Shown: in pieces, positions 57,971 to 64,000 of the stretch
Layout: every line of letters starts with the position of its first letter
How positions within the stretch are numbered: the stretch's first letter is position 1
NCBI GenBank assembly: GCA_900766135.1
Contig: CAAFUF010000012.1
Coordinates: 1 to 64,000 of the forward strand
Reading direction: 5' to 3'
Origin: Paenibacillaceae bacterium
GTDB taxonomy: Bacteria > Bacillota > Bacilli > Paenibacillales > Paenibacillaceae
Length of the DNA: 64,000 nt
Made by a program: the position numbers and the translations under genes
The notes under the pieces: generated by a model
What the model saw: only the letters and a program-made list of their open reading frames with translations
Databases searched by the model: none
What the model was told of the DNA's origin: nothing

Positions 57971-58684
57971 ATGTCTCATTCCATCGTCAACTCCTTGAAG
58001 GGCGGTTTGATCGTTTCGTGCCAAGCTCTTGAGGGTGAACCGTTTTTTGGAAGCGACTATATGGCCCGTTTTGCGATATCCGCAGAAATGGGCAGGGCAG
58101 TCGGGATTCGCGCCAATACGCCGACGGATATCGAGGCAATAAAACGCGTCAGCAAACTTCCAATGATCGGATTGTGGAAGCGAAATTATGCCGATTCAAG
58201 CGTGTATATTACGCCGACCTTGACGGAGGTAGATGCGGTGATATCCGCTGGCGCGGATATCGTGGCAATGGACGCCACGCCACGTCAACGGCCTGGCCGG
58301 ATTACATTGGCCAAGCTGATTCATGAAGTACGAGCACGCAGCAAAGTCCTGCTTATGGCCGATGTGTCCAACGTCGAAGAAGGGCTTATGGCAGAAGAAT
58401 TAGGTTTTGATCTCATTTCGACCACTCTGTCAGGCTATACGTCTTATAGCCTTCAGCGGACAGATCCTGACTTCCAGTTGATAGCAGACCTGTCCCGGCA
58501 GGTCGCAATTCCTGTCCTTGCGGAAGGAAGGGTTCACAGTCCGGAACAGGCCCTTCGTTGCTTGGACGAAGGGGCCTTCGCCGTAGTTGTCGGCGGGGCA
58601 ATTACAAGACCCCAGCAAATAACTCGCCATTACGCCGACGCGCTATCCAAGTTCCAAGACAACAAGGCGGCGACAGAAAAATGA
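57971..58684 (+). CDS. nanE: N-acetylmannosamine-6-phosphate 2-epimerase
   Basis: A 237-residue TIM-barrel enzyme that converts ManNAc-6-phosphate to GlcNAc-6-phosphate. LKGGLIVSCQALEGEPF, IGLWKRNYADSSVYITPT (catalytic Lys), ATPRQRPGR and VLAEGRVHSPEQA (catalytic Glu) are family marks. ATG at 57971 has GGAGG nine bases upstream. A short open frame starting at ATG 57949 with AGGAGA ahead of it overlaps the start in another frame (27 codons) and may couple translation. The product feeds NagA and NagB encoded at 37-39 kb. No sialate lyase gene (nanA) is in the window. Confidence 0.93.
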   Translation: MSHSIVNSLKGGLIVSCQALEGEPFFGSDYMARFAISAEMGRAVGIRANTPTDIEAIKRVSKLPMIGLWKRNYADSSVYITPTLTEVDAVISAGADIVAMDATPRQRPGRITLAKLIHEVRARSKVLLMADVSNVEEGLMAEELGFDLISTTLSGYTSYSLQRTDPDFQLIADLSRQVAIPVLAEGRVHSPEQALRCLDEGAFAVVVGGAITRPQQITRHYADALSKFQDNKAATEK

Positions 58685-58781
58685 GGAAAGGGACGTTATG
58701 CCTTGAGAGGGGGGATGCACCGCTTCGATTCAGGAATCAAGGGCTTATATTTACATTAGGAATCCAAAAGGGAGGGTTACA

Positions 58782-60113
58782 ATGAAAAGCAAAAAATTGC
58801 TGTCGGTGATGTTGTTGTCGATGTTGTTGTCAGTGTCTGTGTTATCGGGTTGTTCCGGAGGAAAAGAGGAAGCGAAATCGTCCGGTGGCGAGGGAAACGA
58901 ATCAGGAGCTCAAAAGCAAGTTACGATTACCGTTTGGGACAACTATGGGGCAACAACGCCGATCAAACCCTTGATTCCCAAATTCGAAGAGGAATTCCCG
59001 AACATCAAAGTGGATTTTCAGGAGCAGCCGTGGGATAACTTCTGGGATAAAATGGCCGCGGCGGCATCCGGTGGAGAAACTCCGGATATCGCTACCTCGG
59101 GGCTGATGTGGAATCCGAAATATACCGTGTTTGGCTTATTCGCGGATCTTAACTCTCTATCCGGCGGTAACGTGAACGGACAAGACATCCATGATGTTTA
59201 TAGCGAGGGCATGATTCAAGCGGCGACGACCGATCAGGGACTATTCGGCATTCCTTACGATTTCGATTCCTACTCCCTATATTATCGCAGCGATTTGTTG
59301 GAAGAAGCCGGTGTGAGTGCGCCGCCTTCAAACTGGGACGAACTCGTGGAGATTGGAAAGAAATTGACCAAGGATGTGGATGGGGACGGCAAAACCGATC
59401 AATATGCTTTTTTGGTAATGCCGGACTGGTACCACTATGAACCCTTCCTGTACGCGAACGGAGGAAAGGTGCTTACGGACGATAACAAGCAGGCGGCTTT
59501 CAACAGCCCGGAAGGGGTGGAAGCCCTACAATTTTACGCTGACCTGGTCAACAAGTATCAAATCGGCATTAACTGGACGCCTGATCGCGGTAGCTACGTT
59601 GCCGGGCTTAAAGACGGCACGATTGCCATGTTTCAGGACGGCCCCTATGTCATGGGCCTGATCAAAAACAGCAATCCGGAACAGGAAGGCAAGTGGAAAA
59701 TTTCCGACGCTTTAAGCCATAAACAATACGGCACGCATATCGGAGGTACTTATCTCAGCATTTTCGAAAAATCGGAACATAAAGAAGAAGCTTGGAAATT
59801 CATCGAGTTTCTGAGCCGGGAAGAGAACGCAATCCAAGTCTATAAAACTTCGGGAGCGGCACCTGGGTATTTACCGGCTCTCGATTCAGAAGAAGTCAAT
59901 TCGCCGGATCCGTTCTTCGGCAACGAGGTGCCGATGGAAGTGTTTAAAAAAGCGGTCGAAAACGGGAAGCCGAATCCGATCGTCAGTTCTTGGCAGGAAA
60001 TCAGCCAGACGATTTCGGATGCCGTAGCCAAGGCGGTCATGAACGAGGCTACTCCGCAAGAGGCCCTGGACGAGGCGGCGGAACAAGTGAACCAAATTCT
60101 GGCGCAGGAGTAA
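58782..60113 (+). CDS. ABC transporter sugar-binding lipoprotein
   Basis: A 443-residue extracellular solute-binding protein (SBP_bac_1 family). The signal peptide ends in VLSGC (Cys24). Family features include TVWDNYGATTPIKPLIPKFE, GETPDIATSG, IPYDFDSYSLYYR and GTYLSIFEKSEHKEEAWKFIEFL. A calcium-binding-like DVDGDGKTDQYAF loop is present near residue 196. Substrate is probably an amino sugar or oligosaccharide, judged from nanE upstream and the kinase downstream. A hairpin after the stop may lower expression of the permeases relative to this gene. Confidence 0.92.
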   Translation: MKSKKLLSVMLLSMLLSVSVLSGCSGGKEEAKSSGGEGNESGAQKQVTITVWDNYGATTPIKPLIPKFEEEFPNIKVDFQEQPWDNFWDKMAAAASGGETPDIATSGLMWNPKYTVFGLFADLNSLSGGNVNGQDIHDVYSEGMIQAATTDQGLFGIPYDFDSYSLYYRSDLLEEAGVSAPPSNWDELVEIGKKLTKDVDGDGKTDQYAFLVMPDWYHYEPFLYANGGKVLTDDNKQAAFNSPEGVEALQFYADLVNKYQIGINWTPDRGSYVAGLKDGTIAMFQDGPYVMGLIKNSNPEQEGKWKISDALSHKQYGTHIGGTYLSIFEKSEHKEEAWKFIEFLSREENAIQVYKTSGAAPGYLPALDSEEVNSPDPFFGNEVPMEVFKKAVENGKPNPIVSSWQEISQTISDAVAKAVMNEATPQEALDEAAEQVNQILAQE

Positions 60114-60147
60114 ATCCTGCAAAAAGTCCAACGTTTTTTGAATCGTT

Positions 60148-60176
60148 TAGGCGGGTATGAAGAGTACCCGCCTTTA
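60148..60176 (+). terminator. Attenuating hairpin between binding protein and permease genes
   Basis: Arms AGGCGGGTA / TACCCGCCT with a seven-base loop, then TTTATCT. The weak T run allows read-through, the usual pattern for giving more binding protein than permease. Confidence 0.6.
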
Positions 60177-60195
60177 TCTGAAAGGATGGGTCGCA

Positions 60196-61116
60196 ATGAG
60201 TGTGCCACTGGTGGCGAAACCTGATCGAAACCGGCGTTCGCGACAGCCTAGGCTCATCAAAGAGATCGGGAAGAGTAAGGAAGCCTACCTATTCGTAATT
60301 ATTCCCGTAGCCTTGCTGATCGTTTTCAGCCTGATTCCGATGGTTTACGGTTTCTTGATGAGCTTCACGAACTGGAACGGACTGCAAAGCCCCAAATATG
60401 TCGGGCTCGAGAACTATTCGGCAATCCTGCGGAGCAGCGACTTTCATCGGGCCCTGGCCAATACGGTCAAGTTTGCCGTGGTCAGCTTGGCCGGGGGGAT
60501 GGGAGTGGCGTTAATTCTAGCGCTGGCCATCGACCGCCTGACCCGATTCCAAAGCTTTTTTAAGGTCTCCTATTTTATCCCCGTCATTACTCCGATGGTC
60601 GTTGTCGCCCTCGTCTGGACGCTGATCTACAATGAGAAGGGCTTATTGAATTTTGTTTTGGGCGAGATGGGCTTCGAAGCGGTAGGCTGGCTAACCGATA
60701 AACGGATCGCCATGTATTCCATCATCGGTACCAGCATCTGGCAGGGAATGGGCTTTTCGCTGATCGTTTATCTGGCGGCTTTACAAAAAATCCCCGAGCA
60801 TTTATACGAAGCAGCCAAAATCGACGGTGCCGGCGGGTTTAAAGCTTTCGCCCATGTTACGCTTCCCGGCCTGAAGGATACGTTTGCCTTTTTGCTGATT
60901 TATGGGGTCATCGGCGCATTCAACGTGTTTGACCAAATCTACGTCATGACCAACGGCGGCCCGATCAAATCAACCGAAACGATCGTGTTTCAGATTTTCT
61001 CCAACTTCAGGTATTTGAAATTGGGTTATACCTCCGCCTTGTCCTATATCTTTCTCTTTATGCTATTGATCATTTCCCTGATTCAATTCAAGTTGATTTA
61101 TAAGAAAGAAGAATGA
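60196..61116 (+). CDS. ABC sugar transporter permease (MalF/UgpA-like)
   Basis: A 306-residue membrane protein with six transmembrane helices. The cytoplasmic EAA loop is EHLYEAAKIDGAGGFKAFAHVTLP (in outline; E-A-A-x-x-x-G). It pairs with the next permease. ATG at 60196 follows AAAGGA at nine bases; an in-frame ATG at 60157 lies inside the upstream hairpin and is unlikely. Confidence 0.93.
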   Translation: MSVPLVAKPDRNRRSRQPRLIKEIGKSKEAYLFVIIPVALLIVFSLIPMVYGFLMSFTNWNGLQSPKYVGLENYSAILRSSDFHRALANTVKFAVVSLAGGMGVALILALAIDRLTRFQSFFKVSYFIPVITPMVVVALVWTLIYNEKGLLNFVLGEMGFEAVGWLTDKRIAMYSIIGTSIWQGMGFSLIVYLAALQKIPEHLYEAAKIDGAGGFKAFAHVTLPGLKDTFAFLLIYGVIGAFNVFDQIYVMTNGGPIKSTETIVFQIFSNFRYLKLGYTSALSYIFLFMLLIISLIQFKLIYKKEE

Positions 61117-61126
61117 GGTAAGCGCC

Positions 61127-61960
61127 ATGGGAGAATTTCGGAAAAAGAAAATACAGCTGTTGTTGGTATACCTGTTTCTCAGCGCAGGGCTTGTCCTGAA
61201 TCTTGCCCCGCTGGCGTGGATGCTCTCTACGTCGTTTAAGCCGGGGAGCGAAGTGTTTCGTTTCCCGCCGAAGTGGATCCCTGATTCGCTTGACTTCGCC
61301 AACTACGAGAAAGTATTTTCGATGATTCCATTCGGACGTTATTATGCGAACAGCATTGTTGTGGCACTTTTAATCACGGTTGTAACTGTCTTGCTATGTA
61401 CTATGGCGGGTTATGCTTTTGCGAAACTGAAGTTTCCGGGCAGAAACCTATTGTTCATGTTATTTCTGATCACGCTCATGATCCCTTTCCAGGCGACAAT
61501 GATTCCTTTGTTTCGGATGGTGTCAGGGTTCGGTTGGATCGATACGTATCAAGGATTGATTCTGCCGCAGATTTCAACCGCTTTCGGGATTTTCCTGATC
61601 CGTCAGTTTATGTTGTCCATGCCGGATGCGGTGATTGAAGCTGCGAAGATCGACGGGAGTTCCCACCTCCATACTTTTCGAAAAATCGTCGTTCCCATGA
61701 ACCGCGGCGCGATGGCAACGTTAGCCATTTTTACGTTCAACACCGCATGGAATAATCTGCTATGGCCTTTGTTGGTCACGAATAGCGATCGGATGCGGAC
61801 GCTCCCGGTGGGGATGGCATTGTTCCGGAGTTCCCGGGATATTGATTGGACGGCAATCATGGCGGGTTCGGTCATGTCCCTTATTCCCATGATCGTATTG
61901 TTTCTGTTGATGCAGAAGCAATTTATCCGGGGGATTACCGCCGGAGCGGTCAAAGAATAA
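61127..61960 (+). CDS. ABC sugar transporter permease (MalG/UgpE-like)
   Basis: A 277-residue permease with six helices and EAA loop DAVIEAAKIDGSSHLHTFRK. It completes the membrane pair. No ATPase gene lies in this operon; a shared ATPase of MsmX type elsewhere on the chromosome would be needed, as is usual in Bacilli. The ribosome site is GAGGTAAGCGCC before the ATG. Confidence 0.93.
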   Translation: MGEFRKKKIQLLLVYLFLSAGLVLNLAPLAWMLSTSFKPGSEVFRFPPKWIPDSLDFANYEKVFSMIPFGRYYANSIVVALLITVVTVLLCTMAGYAFAKLKFPGRNLLFMLFLITLMIPFQATMIPLFRMVSGFGWIDTYQGLILPQISTAFGIFLIRQFMLSMPDAVIEAAKIDGSSHLHTFRKIVVPMNRGAMATLAIFTFNTAWNNLLWPLLVTNSDRMRTLPVGMALFRSSRDIDWTAIMAGSVMSLIPMIVLFLLMQKQFIRGITAGAVKE

Positions 61961-62027
61961 CAGCCGAACAAGCGTACATGCCAAAATTATATTCACTCAA
62001 TTTACAGTCTGAGGTTGGTGTACTTCA

Positions 62028-63650
62028 ATGACGACAAAATTAGTGTATTTACCATTGGACGAAAGACCGTGCAACCTGCTTTACCCGCAACAATTAGCCG
62101 CCATGACCGATATCGAATTGACGGTTCCCGGGGTGGAGCTTCTTGGTGACAAAAAACAGCGCGCGGATCTAAAAAAGCTGGAGATTTGGCTGGAAGAGCA
62201 GTGTCGGGACGCGGATGTGTTGATCGTTTCGATCGACATGCTCGTCCACGGAGGCATCGTGCCTTCCCGGTTGCACCAAGACGATGCGGCCACTTGCCTT
62301 GCCCGCTTGCAATTCCTTCAGGACTTGAAGGCGATACGACCGAATTTAATCATATACGGCTTTAATTTGATCACCAGGGTGCCTGCTTATTCCAGCAGTG
62401 AGGAAGAACCGGCGTATTATGACCGATTCGGCCGGGAAATCTTCGAAATGGGCTGGCTGTCCGACAAACGGGAGACGGTCTCTTTAACCGATGAAGAGCA
62501 GCGCAGACTGGATGAAGTGTTAGCGGTAATCCCGGAAGAGGTGCAACTCGACTACCTTAACCGGCGCAGGGTGAACTCGGTCGTTAACGAGGTCGCCATG
62601 GCGATGGTAGAGTCGGGAGTCCTCGATTATTTGATCATCCCGCTCGACGATAATGCGAAGTTCGGTTTCAGCGCCATGGAACAAAGGAAGCTTTCCATAC
62701 GTGCGGAAATGGCCGGATTAACGGACCGGGTGGCGATTTACCCGGGGGCGGACGAAATTGGCTGTACCTTGTTTGCCCGTGTGTTTTGCGCTTTGAAACA
62801 CCATTCGCCCGCCTTGTACGTCAGATATTCCTCAACCCAAGGCCCGTTATGCATCCCCAAATACGAGGATCGCAGTTTGAACGAAAGCCTGAAAGCCCAT
62901 TTCACGGCGGCAGGAGCCTTCATGGCTGATGCTTCGGGGGAGGCGGATGCGATCCTGATGGTCCATTCTCCACCCGTGTCCCAAGGGGCGATGGCAGAAA
63001 CCGACACGGCGATTCGAGACCGGAACCGAGCCTATTTTTCCGAGGTGAATACGCGCGAGTTTGCACTGGCGATGAAACATTACCTGGAGCGCGGCCGCCT
63101 CGTCATGCTAGCGGACGTGGCCTTATGCAACGGAGGGGATGATCTGCTCATGAAGCAACTCCATCGTCTCGGCTTGCTCGGACGTTTGCAGGGCTATGCG
63201 GCGTGGAATACCTCGGGCAATTCGTTGGGAACCGTGATCGCGCATGCCGTGATCGCGTCCTATTACCGGTTTGCGGTGAACCGTACGAAAGAAACGGACG
63301 GACAAGAAGCAGGCTTCCGCCGCTTTCAAGCGGCTAGCCGGCATTTTTATGTATCCAGGCTGGTTGAAGATTGGGGTTATCAGGCATTGGTTCGTCGGCA
63401 GGTTTGCGAGGAGGTTCTTCCGGCATTAGGCGCAAGTTATTTCGAACTCTCTCACGTACAGGAGCAGGTTTGCCGTCACATCGAAGATAAGTTGAACCAC
63501 TTCGCCTCCGTCTACCTGTGCGGGCAAGCAGCAGCGGACATCCAGATCTGCAATGTTACTTTACCGTGGCGCCGCATGTTCGAAGTGGGATTTGAACTGA
63601 ATCTCGAACCTGCGGCCGGGGAGGAATCCGCAAATGAACGGGATCTATGA
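62028..63650 (+). CDS. DUF4127-family protein
   Basis: A 540-residue cytoplasmic protein of the DUF4127 family, with no signal peptide. Conserved-looking stretches are LVYLPLDERPCNLLYPQQLA at the N-terminus, VSIDMLVHGGIVPSRLH, IIPLDDNAKFGFSAMEQRK, YPGADEIGCTLFARVF and LADVALCNGGDDLLM with AAWNTSGNSLGTVIAHAV. The acidic and His residues suggest a metal-dependent hydrolase or lyase, but no activity is established. Position between an amino-sugar ABC transporter and a ROK kinase, in one operon with nanE, implies processing of the imported sugar. It overlaps the next gene by 17 bases. Confidence 0.85.
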   Translation: MTTKLVYLPLDERPCNLLYPQQLAAMTDIELTVPGVELLGDKKQRADLKKLEIWLEEQCRDADVLIVSIDMLVHGGIVPSRLHQDDAATCLARLQFLQDLKAIRPNLIIYGFNLITRVPAYSSSEEEPAYYDRFGREIFEMGWLSDKRETVSLTDEEQRRLDEVLAVIPEEVQLDYLNRRRVNSVVNEVAMAMVESGVLDYLIIPLDDNAKFGFSAMEQRKLSIRAEMAGLTDRVAIYPGADEIGCTLFARVFCALKHHSPALYVRYSSTQGPLCIPKYEDRSLNESLKAHFTAAGAFMADASGEADAILMVHSPPVSQGAMAETDTAIRDRNRAYFSEVNTREFALAMKHYLERGRLVMLADVALCNGGDDLLMKQLHRLGLLGRLQGYAAWNTSGNSLGTVIAHAVIASYYRFAVNRTKETDGQEAGFRRFQAASRHFYVSRLVEDWGYQALVRRQVCEEVLPALGASYFELSHVQEQVCRHIEDKLNHFASVYLCGQAAADIQICNVTLPWRRMFEVGFELNLEPAAGEESANERDL

Positions 63651-64000
63651 AGGGGGCGAGGTAGCGATCGGCCTCGATCTCGGCGGGACAAACATCAAAG
63701 CCGGCATCGTAAACCGCGAGGGCGAAGTACTCCGGAGAATAAGCCTACCGACGCAGGCTTATCAAGGCGGAGAGACGCTGCTGCAGCGGGTAGCGGGCAT
63801 CGTCAGGATGTTGGCGGACGAAGCTGACGCCCAAGGTTGGCTTATACGCGGCGTTGGCATCGGAACGGCAGGTCAGGTCGACAGCGCCAGAGGCATGGTC
63901 GCAGGAGCTACCGCGAATTTGCCGGGGTGGGCAGGCATGGAGCTGGCGGACCGTCTTTCTTTGCTGACCGGGTTCCCCGTCTCGGTCGATAACGATGCAA
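63634..64000 (+). CDS. ROK-family sugar kinase (cut by window end)
   Basis: The first 122 residues of a ROK protein: GLDLGGTNIKAGIVNREGEV forms the phosphate-binding strand-loop, and GVGIGTAGQVDSARGMVAGATANLPGW (in outline) the sugar-binding region, with VDNDA at the cut holding the catalytic Asp region. No helix-turn-helix precedes the domain, so it is a kinase rather than a NagC-type repressor. Probably phosphorylates ManNAc or GlcNAc to feed NanE. ATG at 63634 has GGGGAGG nine bases upstream, inside the DUF4127 gene. Confidence 0.9.
   Translation, partial: MNGIYEGGEVAIGLDLGGTNIKAGIVNREGEVLRRISLPTQAYQGGETLLQRVAGIVRMLADEADAQGWLIRGVGIGTAGQVDSARGMVAGATANLPGWAGMELADRLSLLTGFPVSVDNDA

Overview
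The window looks like chromosome of a spore-forming, GC-rich Firmicute of the Paenibacillaceae (Paenibacillus, Cohnella or a close relative). Evidence: strong AGGAGG-type ribosome binding sites with frequent TTG and GTG starts, a near-identical GerE homologue, YheC/YheD, YjcZ and YhcN/YlaJ spore proteins, CgeB-type glycosyltransferases, a TPP riboswitch driving ykoEDC, and a consensus Fur box. Species cannot be fixed from the sequence alone. No rRNA, tRNA or CRISPR array was seen.

Layout. 1-200: 3' end of a group II intron whose body lies outside the window. 0.2-7.0 kb: YjcZ peptide, aminotransferase, flavin-binding oxidase-like protein divergent from a MocR-type regulator, AraC regulator, adhesin-like lipoprotein, phosphatidylserine decarboxylase. 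7.2-10.5 kb: TPP riboswitch plus thiamine-precursor ECF transporter. 10.5-11.7 kb: YheC/D coat-associated protein.

11.9-35.5 kb: the striking part, a 25-gene locus with 13 predicted glycosyltransferases (GT2, GT4, GT-D and CgeB types), seven nucleotide-sugar enzymes (including a UDP-FucNAc-type set and a UDP-sugar 6-dehydrogenase), a candidate surface protein, and an operon of three paralogous small helical proteins followed by an extremely basic protein. No flippase, polymerase or polysaccharide ABC exporter is present. Good sigma-K-like promoters precede several of its units. I infer a mother-cell pathway that builds a glycan on the spore surface from inside the mother-cell cytoplasm. Six of its proteins share a tyrosine/glycine four-residue repeat (YxxGYxxG) fused to different catalytic domains, and five carry Arg/Lys-rich tails; together these suggest an assembly or docking code that I do not recognise as described.

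35.7-64 kb: YhcN/YlaJ lipoprotein; nagA-nagB-rpiR; MarR regulator; Fur-controlled efeO-efeB-efeU iron uptake; glpK; gerE with a textbook sigma-K promoter; a KdpDE-like two-component system without a Kdp ATPase, followed by a TPR protein, two TrkA-type proteins and TrkH; an ArsR-MFS efflux pair; M20 dipeptidase; membrane-anchored PrsA-like foldase; and an amino-sugar uptake/catabolism operon (nanE, ABC binding protein and two permeases, DUF4127 protein, ROK kinase cut by the window edge) behind a dense array of palindromes.
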